Shown piece by piece: positions 1-8,397 of a DNA stretch of 64,000 bases (positions are counted from its first letter, which is position 1; each line of letters begins with the position of its first letter). Source of the stretch: Paraburkholderia sp. CNPSo 3274 (GTDB taxonomy: Bacteria > Pseudomonadota > Gammaproteobacteria > Burkholderiales > Burkholderiaceae); assembly GCF_024206475.1 (NCBI RefSeq), contig NZ_JAMBPR010000040.1, positions 21,798-85,797 on the forward strand. The letters run 5' to 3'. Below the pieces are notes generated by a model. The model was not told where the DNA came from. It saw nothing but the letters and a program-made list of their open reading frames with translations, and searched no databases. A program made the position numbers and the translations under genes.

Positions 1-335
1 TGCCGCTGCCGGCCATCGGTTTCGCCGCGAGCCTGATCACGCCCGCGGCCACGGCGGCGCTCATGGCGACGGTCGATCAGGGGCGCGCGGGCATCGCCGC
101 CGGCGTGCTCAACGCCGCCCGGCAGACCGGCGCGGTGCTCGGCGTGGCCGTGGCGGGCGCCATGATCGCGGGGCGCGCGTCGATCGGTGCGGGTATGCGT
201 GTGAATCTGCTGATCGCCGCGGTGCTCTCGGCAGGCGCGGCGTGGGCGTGGTGGCGTGCGTGGTCCCACCACGCTGCGCCCGCCGCCCCGTCGCACGGCC
301 CGAAGAAGACGCGTGCAGGGAAGCCGTGCGCCTGA
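1..335 (+). CDS. MFS drug-efflux transporter (DHA2-like), C-terminal fragment
   Basis: The reading frame is open from base 3 and stops at 335, so only the last ~110 residues of a gene starting outside the window are present. The visible part has a segment rich in Gly/Ala/Leu typical of the last transmembrane helices, with the short motif GVLNAARQTGAVLGVA, which is the helix-11 signature of 14-TM DHA2-type multidrug exporters (EmrB/QacA group). The protein ends in a basic, Pro/Ala-rich cytoplasmic tail. The substrate cannot be judged from this fragment. Family assignment is good; the exact subfamily is inference. Confidence 0.8.
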   Translation, partial: PLPAIGFAASLITPAATAALMATVDQGRAGIAAGVLNAARQTGAVLGVAVAGAMIAGRASIGAGMRVNLLIAAVLSAGAAWAWWRAWSHHAAPAAPSHGPKKTRAGKPCA

Positions 336-441
336 ATCCTCCCCGCGCGCGCCCTGGATCATCCGCCGCGCATTCTGGGATAAAGTGCCGTTGCATGCAT
401 CGCGCATTCGCGCGGGCCGTGCGCCATAGGAGGAGTTTGTC

Positions 442-846
442 ATGGCTGAATACGGGCAACATCCCTCGTCCGTGCTGGCGCTCAAGAGCGCCCACGACTT
501 CGACACGACGATCGCGCGCCTGAAGACCGCGCTGGCCAAGGCGGGCGCGGATATCTTCGCCGATGTCGACCAGCGCGAAGCCGCCGAGACCGCGGGGCTC
601 AGCCTGCGCCGCACGCGTCTCATCCTGTTCGGCAATCCGAAGGCGGGTACGCCCGTGATGGCGGCCAACCCGCACGCGGCGGTGGAGTTGCCGCTGCGCA
701 TGGTGATCTGGGAAGACAACGAAGGTCACACGCGGCTCGACTATCGCGACGTCTCGCAGACGCTCGGCCCGCTCTATGGCATCGACACCGAAGTGCTCGT
801 GCCGCTGCAGCGCGTGGTGGGGCTGCTGCAGACCGCCGTGCAATAG
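442..846 (+). CDS. DUF302 family protein
   Basis: A 134-residue soluble protein with no signal peptide. It carries the hallmark DUF302 core: LILFGNPKAGTPVM followed by a hydrophobic stretch and MVIWED. DUF302 proteins are small alpha/beta proteins of unknown biochemical role, often linked to stress or metal contexts. A strong ribosome site (AGGAGGAG) sits about 8 bases upstream of the ATG, which fixes the start. It stands alone: the MFS fragment ends ~100 bases upstream, and a candidate promoter for the next gene follows. Family membership is clear; function is unknown. Confidence 0.85.
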   Translation: MAEYGQHPSSVLALKSAHDFDTTIARLKTALAKAGADIFADVDQREAAETAGLSLRRTRLILFGNPKAGTPVMAANPHAAVELPLRMVIWEDNEGHTRLDYRDVSQTLGPLYGIDTEVLVPLQRVVGLLQTAVQ

Positions 847-923
847 CGGCAAAGAGCTGCGCGCCTCATGCCAGTACCTTCGGCCGGGGCCCGAGCGCCC
901 ATCTTCGGCGGACGCTTAAAAAA

Positions 924-953
924 TTGACAGGCGCGGCGCGCTTCGCTTAACGT
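924..953 (+). promoter_or_regulatory. Candidate sigma-70 promoter for the half-length MFS gene
   Basis: A perfect -35 hexamer TTGACA (924-929) is followed after 18 bases by TAACGT (948-953), which keeps the three most conserved -10 positions. It lies in an A-rich dip within a GC-rich region, ~70 bases before the MFS start at 1021. Found by eye; no transcription data. Confidence 0.5.
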
Positions 954-1020
954 AAGGTGCCTTGCGACTTCACCCGGCGAGCGGGCGAAGCGCGTAGCCC
1001 GCCGCCGCCTCGATCCGCCG

Positions 1021-1746
1021 ATGACCTCCCGCGCAGAAGACCCCGACGATCCGCCACGCGATCGCGCCGGGGCGTCCGACTTGACTTCCGCTTCTTCACC
1101 CATGGCAGCGCCCGCCGTTTCCGGCACGAAGCAAGCGCCACCCGAAAACACGCACGATGCCGATGTTGCGCAACATTGGCGGCGCAATCTCGCGGTCTGC
1201 GTGGTGGGTTCGTTCACGACGCTCGTCGCCATGACGCTGATGCTGCCGTTCCTGCCGCTCTACGTGGAGGAACTGGGTGTTCGCGGCCACGCCGCGATCG
1301 TGCAGTGGTCGGGCATTGCGTACAGCGCGACGTTCTTCACGGCCGCGCTCGTCGCTCCCGTGTGGGGGCGCCTCGGCGACCGCTACGGCCGCAAGCCCAT
1401 GCTCGTGCGCGCGAGCCTCGGCATGGCGATCACGATGTCGCTCATCGGCATGTCGCGCAATATCTGGCAGCTCGTCGTGTTGCGCTTTCTCATGGGCGTG
1501 TCGCTCGCGGCGCTTCTGCCGTGCATCGCGACGGTCATTCGTCACAACGCGCCGGATCATGCCGCGGGCAGCGTGCTCGGCTATTCGGTATCGGCGCAAT
1601 TCGCGGGGCAGGTGCTTGGGCCGCTGATCGGCGGCTTCGTCGGCGGCCATCTGGGCATGCGCGCCGTGTTCCTCGGCACGAGCGTGCTGATGCTGGCGGG
1701 CGCGATGTTTACGTGGCGCGCGGTGGGTTTCGCCCGGCGCGCGTAA
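1021..1746 (+). CDS. MFS transporter, N-terminal half only (6 TM)
   Basis: The 241-residue product has a ~50-residue polar N-terminus, then about six membrane segments with clear MFS features: the loop 2-3 motif GRLGDRYGRKP and the helix-4/5 region VLRFLMGVSLAALLPC. This matches the first half of MdtG-like multidrug MFS exporters, which normally have ~400 residues and 12 TM. The frame stops just after helix 6 (FTWRAVGFARRA), and no continuation of the C-terminal half is seen in any frame before the convergent gene at 2110. The start could also be the internal ATG at 1102, which removes the polar extension. It is either a truncated remnant or a half-size carrier that would have to dimerise. 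Confidence 0.65.
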   Translation: MTSRAEDPDDPPRDRAGASDLTSASSPMAAPAVSGTKQAPPENTHDADVAQHWRRNLAVCVVGSFTTLVAMTLMLPFLPLYVEELGVRGHAAIVQWSGIAYSATFFTAALVAPVWGRLGDRYGRKPMLVRASLGMAITMSLIGMSRNIWQLVVLRFLMGVSLAALLPCIATVIRHNAPDHAAGSVLGYSVSAQFAGQVLGPLIGGFVGGHLGMRAVFLGTSVLMLAGAMFTWRAVGFARRA

Positions 1747-1789
1747 AGCGGCGGCCAGGCCGCGCGCAGGCATTGAACGATTGAAAGGC

Positions 1790-1820
1790 GAGGGCGGCGG
1801 ATCTTGCGCGCCGCCGCCTC
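1790..1820. terminator. Candidate bidirectional terminator hairpin
   Basis: GAGGGCGGCGG (1790-1800) pairs with CCGCCGCCTC (1811-1820) with one bulged base and a 10-base loop. It lies between the convergent genes ending at 1746 and 1853. There is no T-run, so strength is uncertain. Confidence 0.35.
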
Positions 1821-1852
1821 GGAATCATCGGCGCTCGTTCACCGGGTGCGCG

Positions 1853-2110
1853 TCAGTGACCAAAAAACACGTCGCAGTCGGGACGCGGCCAGCACATCTT
1901 GCCCGTGCGATGGCCCGAGGCGCTGCGCGTATCGGGCGTGCCGCCGTACGACATGTCGGTGCTGGCCTGAGCCGAAGCATCGGCGTCGTCGGTCATGGTC
2001 TGATGCGCGCGCTGCTGCGAAACGGGTTCGTCCTTCGCGCGCGCCGTGCCGGGCGCAACGGCTGCCACGGCCGCCACGCATGTGGCGATCAATGCCAGGC
2101 GTAATGTCAT
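1853..2110 (-). CDS. Small secreted protein, Burkholderia-type
   Basis: An 85-residue protein with a clear Sec signal peptide (hydrophobic residues 4-20, likely cleavage after ARA at ~25). The mature part is short and polar, with the segment MSYGGTPDTRSASG and a C-terminal CWPRPDCDVFFGH containing two Cys that could pair in the periplasm. Small exported proteins with this YGG...C...C...FFG layout recur in Burkholderia relatives, but I know of no assigned function. A near-consensus ribosome site (AAAGGAGG) precedes the ATG at good spacing, supporting a real gene. Confidence 0.75.
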   Translation of the reverse strand: MTLRLALIATCVAAVAAVAPGTARAKDEPVSQQRAHQTMTDDADASAQASTDMSYGGTPDTRSASGHRTGKMCWPRPDCDVFFGH

Positions 2111-2807
2111 ATCAACCTCCTTTCTCGAGTTCGTGAGTGCGCCTTCGCGGCAACGACGATGTCATTGCGGGATACCTGCGGAGTGACTCCGCGGCGAAGG
2201 TGCGCGCGAGCGAGAGGCAAAGCCTTAAGCCGCACACTCATCTGGAAAGTCGGGATGCCTGCGCGCAGCGCACGGCTGCCGAACGTCTTAGCTCACTGCT
2301 CACGAAGGAAGCGCGCCCACGCATACGGGGGCGGCACAGCGCGGCGCGGCGCAAGAAGAAGGGGCGAGCGGGCGCGCAGAGAACATCCGCACTGTAGTTT
2401 CAGTTATAGCTCGCGCCGCACGGAGTGCAATGGGCTGAACCCCGGCCCCGCGCGCGGACCGAATCCAGGGCCGAATCCAGAACCTTGCACACACGGTCTC
2501 TTCAGCAATTCTTTCGATTTTGAAAATCAATGAAAGTATTCGGAAATTAAACAGTCGCCGTGTAGTCATCTTGCGATGTTGTAATGCGCTCGCTCTGATG
2601 TAAGGCGCATTGGGGCCCGTTTGCAGGATGGATGCGCGAGGTTCGACCGTCGGCACGCGCAAGTCTCGCGCGTGCGGGGCGGTCCGCCTCGCGCCGTTGT
2701 CACGTCGTGTGGCTCTCGCCGCGTTGCGCGCCAGCTTCGATGTTCGCTGGGTGCTCGCGGCGTTCGGCTTTTCCTTCTCGTGGTATTACGCAAAGAAAGA
2801 TCGCATC
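2111..2807. other. Non-coding interval (697 bp)
   Basis: No convincing gene. It contains the promoter region of the small secreted protein (minus strand) and of the peroxidase (plus strand). A 15-bp palindrome (GCGGAGT-G-ACTCCGC) lies at 2178-2192. An AT-richer patch around 2400-2560 is the likely promoter zone. The open frame extending upstream of 2808 lacks family similarity and is not annotated. Confidence 0.6.
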
Positions 2808-4241
2808 ATGTCCGAGCTTTCCAGTTCGCCTACACCGTCTTCACCCAAACCGCGCAGCGCGGCGAGCCCCACACGGGTCGTCCTGCGCGCCGCCGCCACC
2901 GTGATCGCGGTCGGCGCGCTGGGTTTTTGCGCCTACGCCGTGGCGTTTCCGGCCAACGTGCCCGATGCCGTGGGCGAGGTCGTCGAGAACCTGACTGGCG
3001 CGAATCCTCACCCGGTGGTGCTGCAGCGCCCGCCAGTCGCACCGCTTTCGGCGATGGCGCAGCTCGGCAAGCAGCTTTTCTCCGATCCGGCGCTCTCGGG
3101 CTCCGGTCAGCAGTCCTGTGCGTCGTGCCATAGCCCCGACCGTTCCTACGGTCCTCCCAATGGGCACGACGTGCAGATGGGCGGCCTCGCGATGAACCAG
3201 CAGGGATATCGCCCGCCGCCTTCGCTCATGTATTTGTACCGTCAACCGAACTTCAGCATCGGTCCCGACCAGGGTGAAGCCGACGACGCGCCGACGGTCG
3301 CGCAGCAGGCCACGGCTGCAGCCGACATCGTGAAATCGCAGAAGGTGGCGGGCGGCGCATCGACCTCCGTGGAGATGGTGCCGCAGGGCGGCCTCTTCTG
3401 GGACGGACGCGCTGATACGCTGCAGCAGCAAGCGTATGGCCCGCTGCTCAATCCGGTGGAAATGGCGAACACGAGCATCGAACAGGTGGCGACGAAGCTC
3501 GAAAAGGCGCCGTATGCGAAGCACTTCACGGAACTGTTCGGAGATCGAATCTTCAGCGACCCGAAGATGGCCGTGGCGGAGGCGATGTTCGCGATCTCGC
3601 GCTACCAGGTGGAAGATCAATCGTTCCATCCGTATAACAGCAAGTACGATCGCTGGCTCGAAGGCCATGCGCGCCTCTCGCAAGCCGAACTGCGCGGCCT
3701 GCGCCTCTTCAACGACCCGAACAAGGCGAACTGCGCGGGCTGCCACCTCTCGAAGCCCGGCAAGGACGGCCTGCCACCCATGTTCACGGACTACCAGTAC
3801 GAGGCGCTGGGCGTGCCGCGTAACAACAAGCTCGCACAGAACAAGGACCCGCACTTCTTCGATATGGGCGTATGCGGCCCGTTCCGCTCGGACTTCAAGG
3901 ACCAGACGCAGTATTGCGGCATGTTCCTCACGCCCACGCTGCGCAATTCCGCCACGCGCACGGTGTTTTTCCACAACGGCGTGTATCACAACCTCGACGA
4001 CGTGATGGCGTTCTACAACGATCGCAATACGGACCCGGGCAAGTTCTATCCGCACGGCCGCGATGGCAAGATCGACAAGTACGACGATATTCCGCCGCAG
4101 TTCCAGAAGAACGTAGACGTGACCGATGCGCCGTTCGACCGCAAGTTCGGCGACAAGCCCGCGATGACACAAAGCGACATTCAGGACATCATCGCGTTCC
4201 TCAAGACGCTCAACGACGACCCGGTGCCGTCGAAGCAGTGA
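2808..4241 (+). CDS. Di-heme cytochrome c peroxidase family protein (MauG/CcpA-like)
   Basis: A 477-residue protein with two c-type haem sites, CASCH (104-108) and CAGCH (309-313), in the arrangement of bacterial di-haem peroxidases. These reduce H2O2 in the periplasm using cytochrome c electrons. Residues 25-50 form a single hydrophobic segment preceded by basic residues, so it looks membrane-anchored with the catalytic part outside. The ATG at 2808 is chosen because the polar residues before the anchor begin there. An open frame extends ~200 bases further upstream but reads as non-family sequence. The gene stands alone, facing the oxidase cluster, with a strong terminator behind it. Substrate (peroxide versus a protein partner) is not proven. 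Confidence 0.85.
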   Translation: MSELSSSPTPSSPKPRSAASPTRVVLRAAATVIAVGALGFCAYAVAFPANVPDAVGEVVENLTGANPHPVVLQRPPVAPLSAMAQLGKQLFSDPALSGSGQQSCASCHSPDRSYGPPNGHDVQMGGLAMNQQGYRPPPSLMYLYRQPNFSIGPDQGEADDAPTVAQQATAAADIVKSQKVAGGASTSVEMVPQGGLFWDGRADTLQQQAYGPLLNPVEMANTSIEQVATKLEKAPYAKHFTELFGDRIFSDPKMAVAEAMFAISRYQVEDQSFHPYNSKYDRWLEGHARLSQAELRGLRLFNDPNKANCAGCHLSKPGKDGLPPMFTDYQYEALGVPRNNKLAQNKDPHFFDMGVCGPFRSDFKDQTQYCGMFLTPTLRNSATRTVFFHNGVYHNLDDVMAFYNDRNTDPGKFYPHGRDGKIDKYDDIPPQFQKNVDVTDAPFDRKFGDKPAMTQSDIQDIIAFLKTLNDDPVPSKQ

Positions 4242-4275
4242 GCGGGACGGGGCAACCCGTCTTCGAAAAGTCAAA

Positions 4276-4308
4276 GGGGCGTGTCCGGTATTCGCCAGGA
4301 CACGCCCC
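4276..4308. terminator. Rho-independent terminator, probably bidirectional
   Basis: A perfect 11-bp stem GGGGCGTGTCC / GGACACGCCCC with an 11-base loop, followed on the plus strand by TCTCTTTTGTT. It lies between the convergent peroxidase and cupin genes. Confidence 0.8.
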
Positions 4309-4338
4309 TCTCTTTTGTTACGGATGCAGCACTAGCCT

Positions 4339-4677
4339 TCACTTGTCCCCATGGGCTAGATGAATCGTGACGATCACGGAGGCGTCGTCGAGCGCTTCCA
4401 GCGCGTGCGTTTCGCCGCCGCCGAGCAGCAGCATGTCGCCGGCGTGCATGGTGCGCGGGTCGCCGTTCACGAAGAAACGAATGACGCCTTCCACGCATTG
4501 CACCGTGATCTCGCCGGGCACGCTGTGCTCGGGCAGGCGCTTGCCCGCAGGCAGCACGATCCGTATGACTTCGAGTTGCTGCGCGCGGATCAGGGTGGTC
4601 GACTTCGCGCTCTTGAGCGCGCCGCCTAGCGGCCGTGCGTCGAAGATCTCACCCGGCGCGGCATGGGGGATGGCCAT
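4339..4677 (-). CDS. Small cupin-domain protein
   Basis: A 112-residue single-domain cupin. The conserved beta-barrel motifs are visible as LPAGKRLPEHSVPGEITVQCVEG (motif 1 region) and HAGDMLLLGGGETHALEA (motif 2), giving candidate metal ligands His and Glu. No signal peptide is seen, so it is probably cytosolic. It starts only 9 bases after the OsmC gene stop, so the two are almost certainly co-transcribed at the end of the minus-strand oxidase block. A GAGAGG ribosome site supports the start. Substrate is unknown; small cupins next to peroxide-defence genes may be dioxygenases or sensors. Confidence 0.8.
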   Translation of the reverse strand: MAIPHAAPGEIFDARPLGGALKSAKSTTLIRAQQLEVIRIVLPAGKRLPEHSVPGEITVQCVEGVIRFFVNGDPRTMHAGDMLLLGGGETHALEALDDASVIVTIHLAHGDK

Positions 4678-4686
4678 GACAGCCTC

Positions 4687-5115
4687 TCAAACAAGCGTCG
4701 CGTTGAGCGTGATCTTCGCGTTGTTGGCGAAGAGCTTCGACACCGGGCAGTTCTCCTTCGCGCCCTTCGAAAGCTCGTCGAACTTCGCTTGATCGATGCC
4801 GGGAATCTTCGCGGTCATGTCGAGCTGGCAGCTCGTGATGGCGAAGCCTTCGCCCACCTTGTCGAGCGTGACGGTCGATTTCGTCTCGATGCTCTCGGCC
4901 GTGAAGCCCGCCTGGGTGAGAAAGAGCGAGAACGCCATCGTGAAGCAGCCTGCGTGCGCCGCGCCGATCAGCTCCTCGGGGTTGGTGCCGGGACCGCCTT
5001 CGAAGCGCGAGGCGAAGCCATAAGGCGCTTCGTTGAGCACGCCGGTTTGCGTCGAGATCGTGCCCTGTCCGTCCTTGATGCCGCCGTGCCATTTTGCCGA
5101 TGCCGTCTTTTGCAT
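4687..5115 (-). CDS. OsmC/Ohr family peroxiredoxin
   Basis: A 142-residue OsmC-type protein. The two redox cysteines of the family are present, in AGCFTMAFS and in the later ENCPVSK. OsmC/Ohr proteins reduce organic and inorganic hydroperoxides with dihydrolipoyl or thiol donors in the cytoplasm. The start at 5115 (MQKTASAKWHGG) is chosen because this is the usual family N-terminus and a GGAG site precedes it; an in-frame ATG 15 codons earlier lacks family sequence. It is followed directly by the cupin gene. Peroxide defence fits with the neighbouring respiratory oxidase and di-haem peroxidase. Whether it prefers the OsmC or Ohr role is not resolved. Confidence 0.9.
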   Translation of the reverse strand: MQKTASAKWHGGIKDGQGTISTQTGVLNEAPYGFASRFEGGPGTNPEELIGAAHAGCFTMAFSLFLTQAGFTAESIETKSTVTLDKVGEGFAITSCQLDMTAKIPGIDQAKFDELSKGAKENCPVSKLFANNAKITLNATLV

Positions 5116-5194
5116 GATGTTGCTCCGCGATGCTGGGTGAGGGATGTGCAGGGCGCGCAATTTGCGTACCGCCGCATGCCCCGCAGGGTTGAGT

Positions 5195-5992
5195 TCAGGG
5201 TTGCTTCGGCGGCGTTTCGCCCGCGTACCAGGCGGCGGCGGCGTCGATTTCCTCAGGCGTCATGTTGCGCGCGATGTTGCGCATCTGCTCGGAAATGTCG
5301 TTATGGCGCGTGCCGTTCGCGAACGCGAGCAACTGCGCCTTGGTGTACGCGGCCGGCAGGCCGTCGAGCCACGGGCTGCCGATCTTGTTGTCCACACCGC
5401 CATGGCAGGCCGCGCACGCGGGAATATTGCGCAGCGGCGCGCCGTGCGCCACGATGTCGGGCGCGCCGCCATGCAGGTGCGCGATCGGCTGCAGCGAGGC
5501 GTAGTAGGCCGCGAGGTCGCGCATGTCCTCGTCGGACAGATCGCGCGCCATGGGCGACATCACCGCGTTCTGGCGGGCGCCCGTCTGGAAGTCGTGCAGT
5601 TCCTTGAAGACCACGATGGCGAACTGGCCCGCCAGATTCGGCGAATTGGCCATGCTGATGCCGCGCGGGCCATGGCACATCGTGCAGCGCAAGGCGAGCG
5701 TCGCGCCGCGGCCGACCGAGAGCGTCGTCGCACCGTCGAGCATGTGCGGCGTGAGTTCGACCTGGCTCAACTGGTAGCCCGGCGGCACCGCCGACTCGAC
5801 CGGGTGCCACTGGCGCGGCACGCCGGCCGCGCTGCAGATCGCCGTCCAGATGCCCTGAAAATACGGGTCGCTCTTGGCGGAAGGCAGCCAGATGAAGCCG
5901 ATCAGTACGGAGACGACGAACACGACGATCGCCGTGCCCACGCCCGCGCGAAACCACACATTGCGAAACGAGAACAGGCGTTCGTCGCTCAT
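5195..5992 (-). CDS. Membrane-anchored di-haem cytochrome c
   Basis: A 265-residue protein with an N-terminal membrane anchor (about residues 16-36, no obvious cleavage) and two c-type haem motifs, CTMCH (103-107) and CAACH (193-197), each in a cytochrome c4-like half. The start at 5992 overlaps the stop of the oxidase subunit I gene by an ATGA junction, which indicates translational coupling; the frame extends upstream but only as antisense-like sequence. As the last cytochrome of the oxidase operon, it probably passes electrons to the CuA centre of subunit II. The role is inferred from position; the haem sites and anchor are seen directly. Confidence 0.88.
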   Translation of the reverse strand: MSDERLFSFRNVWFRAGVGTAIVVFVVSVLIGFIWLPSAKSDPYFQGIWTAICSAAGVPRQWHPVESAVPPGYQLSQVELTPHMLDGATTLSVGRGATLALRCTMCHGPRGISMANSPNLAGQFAIVVFKELHDFQTGARQNAVMSPMARDLSDEDMRDLAAYYASLQPIAHLHGGAPDIVAHGAPLRNIPACAACHGGVDNKIGSPWLDGLPAAYTKAQLLAFANGTRHNDISEQMRNIARNMTPEEIDAAAAWYAGETPPKQP

Positions 5993-7614
5993 CGCTGCGC
6001 TCCAATCGGGATCGCGGGGACGGCTGTTTCGGGCGTCGCCAGCAGTTGCGCGATCGGGTAGCCGTAGTTGGTGATCGTGAGGGCGATCATCAGCACGACC
6101 CACAGCCCGAAGCTATTGAGCGCCACCGGCAGCGTGGCCGACTCGTGCACGGGCTTGCTGAAGCGATATTCCTCGGGCGCGGCCGCCTCGCTGCGATGCC
6201 CCTGGAGCAGCACGATGAAGAACAGCACTGCCGAAATCACGAGGATCAGCCCGCCAAGGACCGAGAGCGCCACGAGCGCGCCCTGGCCCGCGAGCGCCGG
6301 GTCGCTGTAGTCGTAATAGGCCATGCGCCGCGGCATGCCCATGAGGCCGACCAGGTGCCACGGAAAGGTCGTCACGATCATGCCGATGAACCACAGCCAC
6401 AACTGCCAGCGCATGAGGCGCCAGTTGTTGAGCGCGCGGCCCGTGATCTGCGGCCACAGGTCGTAGGCGATGGCGAAATACATGATGACGATCGCGCCGC
6501 CATAGATCAGGTGAAAGTGGCCCGTGATCCACTGCGTGTTATGGATGGTCTGGTCGAGCTGGTAGCTCATGTTGATGAGGCCGCCCGCGCCGCCAAAGCC
6601 GAGCATGACGAACGAGAACGTCACGGCCAGCATTTGCGGGTTCTGCCACGGCAGCTTCGCGAGCCAGCCGAACGCTCCCTTGCCGCCGCGCAGCCGCCCG
6701 GCGATTTCGACCGACGCGCAGATCGTGAACACGGTGAGAAGCGTGGGCACCGAGACGAGCGCCGTGAACACCGACTGCACGAACTTGAAGCCCGAGCCCA
6801 CCTGCGGATCGGTGAACAGGTGGTGAATCCCGATCGGCATGGCCACCACGAGGAACAGGATGAACGAGATGCGCGCCATCACGTCGCTGTAGAGCCGGCC
6901 GCCAATCGCGCGCGGGACGATCGTGTAGTAGGCGATATAGGCGGGCACGAGCCAGAAGTAGACGATGGCGTGCAGGGTCCAGGAGAAGAACACGCGCGCG
7001 AGACCCGCGTCGATCGTATTGCGCCAGCCGAAGGCCACGGGCAGGATCTGGAACAGCACTTCGATGGCGGCGCCCACGGCGGTCCAGCCCCAGAGATACG
7101 CGCCCGCCGTGGTTGCGAACATGGCGAGCGGCAGCGGTTTGCCGCGATTCTCGCGCTTCCACTTCGCGGTGTTCACGCCCATCAGCGCGACCCAGACCCA
7201 CGAGCCCACCACGACGAGCACGACGCCCAGGTAATAGAACACGTTGCCGATCATCGGCGGGTAGAAGGTGTAGAGCACGGAGGCGAGGCCGAGCGCCACG
7301 GGCACCGAGGCCGTGACGGCGCCGAGCGCGAGCAGGATGAAGCCGAGCCAGGCCCAGCGCACGCCCACGAGCGGACGCTTGAGCGCCAGTTCGCTGACCG
7401 CGTAGCCGAAGCCCATGGCGATGAGCGTGGGAAATACGTAGCCCATCACGGTGCCATGCTCGGTGACCGAACGGTAGTAAAGCTCGGGGTCATCGAGCCA
7501 CGGATGCAGCGGGCTGCGCACGAACATCTGCCACGCGCCGAGCAGCAGCGCCACGCCGAAGACGATGAACGCGAGCCAGAAGTGGGCGAGTACGAGTCGC
7601 TTGTTATTTAACAC
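5989..7614 (-). CDS. Cytochrome c oxidase subunit I, B-type (ba3-like)
   Basis: The haem-copper oxidase catalytic subunit: 541 residues from a GTG start and 13 or so membrane helices. Numbering from that start, the low-spin haem ligand His53 and His368, the CuB ligands His215, His264 and His265, and the high-spin haem ligand His366 are visible. Tyr219 sits four residues after His215 (HAIVYFW), the cross-linked tyrosine arrangement of B-type enzymes. The protein reduces O2 to water and pumps protons. The GTG at 7614 is preceded by GGAGA and overlaps the subunit II stop by 11 bases. It lacks the D-channel motifs of A-type enzymes, as expected of high-affinity ba3-like oxidases. No subunit III gene is present. 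Confidence 0.92.
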   Translation of the reverse strand: MLNNKRLVLAHFWLAFIVFGVALLLGAWQMFVRSPLHPWLDDPELYYRSVTEHGTVMGYVFPTLIAMGFGYAVSELALKRPLVGVRWAWLGFILLALGAVTASVPVALGLASVLYTFYPPMIGNVFYYLGVVLVVVGSWVWVALMGVNTAKWKRENRGKPLPLAMFATTAGAYLWGWTAVGAAIEVLFQILPVAFGWRNTIDAGLARVFFSWTLHAIVYFWLVPAYIAYYTIVPRAIGGRLYSDVMARISFILFLVVAMPIGIHHLFTDPQVGSGFKFVQSVFTALVSVPTLLTVFTICASVEIAGRLRGGKGAFGWLAKLPWQNPQMLAVTFSFVMLGFGGAGGLINMSYQLDQTIHNTQWITGHFHLIYGGAIVIMYFAIAYDLWPQITGRALNNWRLMRWQLWLWFIGMIVTTFPWHLVGLMGMPRRMAYYDYSDPALAGQGALVALSVLGGLILVISAVLFFIVLLQGHRSEAAAPEEYRFSKPVHESATLPVALNSFGLWVVLMIALTITNYGYPIAQLLATPETAVPAIPIGAQR

Positions 7615-8179
7615 AGCTGAGTCTCCGCGCGGAATTGCCTGCCTGGTTCGCCATCTGCATGAAGGCATCCTTGTCGATGACTTTCACGTGGGCCCACATG
7701 CCCTGGTGGCCCGTGCCGCAGTATTCGTGGCACGGCATGAGGTGGTCGGCGGGTTTGTCGAAGGTCGTGCGGAACGTCGAGATGTAGCCCGGCTCGACCA
7801 TCGAGTTCAGGTTGGTGTCCGTGACGAGAAGACCGTGCACGACATCGGCGCTCGTCGCGCGGAACGTAATGGGCGTGTTCGCCGGGACGAGGATGCATTG
7901 CGGCGTGAACGAGTATTGCTGCGCGAGAATGCGCACCGTCACGGAGCCGTCGGTCTCCACGGCGCTGCCGAGGTTCGACTCAACGAATTCGCCGGACACG
8001 TGCAGCGTTTCCGGATTGACGAGTTCCACGCGCGAGGGCGGCATCATAGCCCAGTGCAGGCCCGTGAATACCACCACGGCCACGAGCAGGGAGACGAACG
8101 CCACCATGAGCGTCGCCCAGCGGCGCTCGACGCGTGCGGCGACTTCGGCACTGGCATGGTTATCGAGCGGATTCGACAT
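7604..8179 (-). CDS. Cytochrome c oxidase subunit II (CuA), ba3-type
   Basis: A 191-residue protein with one N-terminal membrane helix (about residues 22-44) and a periplasmic cupredoxin domain. The CuA site is complete: His115, Cys150, Cys154, His158 and Met161 within CHEYCGTGHQGMW, which marks it as the electron-entry subunit from cytochrome c. Its length, with a single TM helix, matches ba3-type subunit II rather than the two-helix A-type form. It sits immediately upstream of subunit I with an overlap and downstream of a tiny membrane protein, so all are one minus-strand operon. Confidence 0.92.
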   Translation of the reverse strand: MSNPLDNHASAEVAARVERRWATLMVAFVSLLVAVVVFTGLHWAMMPPSRVELVNPETLHVSGEFVESNLGSAVETDGSVTVRILAQQYSFTPQCILVPANTPITFRATSADVVHGLLVTDTNLNSMVEPGYISTFRTTFDKPADHLMPCHEYCGTGHQGMWAHVKVIDKDAFMQMANQAGNSARRLSCVK

Positions 8180-8207
8180 GAGGCCGGCCTTTCCTTGTCT
8201 GTCTGAT

Positions 8208-8390
8208 CTATTGGATGACGCCGCGCGGCAGGAACACGACGAAGTAGAAGATGAACCAGAGCGCGGCCACGATCGCCGTGGCGATGCCCGCTACCGCGAG
8301 CGCGCCGCCCGGGCCGCTGGCCACGATCTCGTCGACCTGTTCGTGTTGCGGGCGCTCGCCCGGTTGTTCGGGTACGGGAGTTTCGATCAT
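8208..8390 (-). CDS. Small single-TM protein of the oxidase operon (subunit IIa-like)
   Basis: A 60-residue protein: a polar, acidic first half and one membrane helix (about residues 29-54) ending in VVFLPRGVIQ. Its size, single helix and place directly before subunit II suggest a counterpart of the short subunit IIa found in ba3 oxidases, which completes the helix missing from their subunit II. Similarity is by position and topology only, not by motif. It follows the tri-haem cytochrome gene by 7 bases, so it is co-transcribed. Confidence 0.7.
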   Translation of the reverse strand: MIETPVPEQPGERPQHEQVDEIVASGPGGALAVAGIATAIVAALWFIFYFVVFLPRGVIQ

Positions 8391-8397
8391 CGCAGCC

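Noticed and set aside
2610..2807. N-terminal extension of the di-haem peroxidase
   Set aside because: The frame is open from 2610, but the extra 66 residues are Arg/Ala/Ser-rich without family similarity and would bury the membrane anchor. The ATG at 2808 fits better.
2841..4274. Long open frame antisense to the di-haem peroxidase
   Set aside because: High GC gives long open frames opposite real genes. This one has no family motifs and a His/Arg/Val-rich composition typical of such shadows. The same holds for long antisense frames opposite most genes here, for example 6046-7611, 8251-9315 and 51577-53853.
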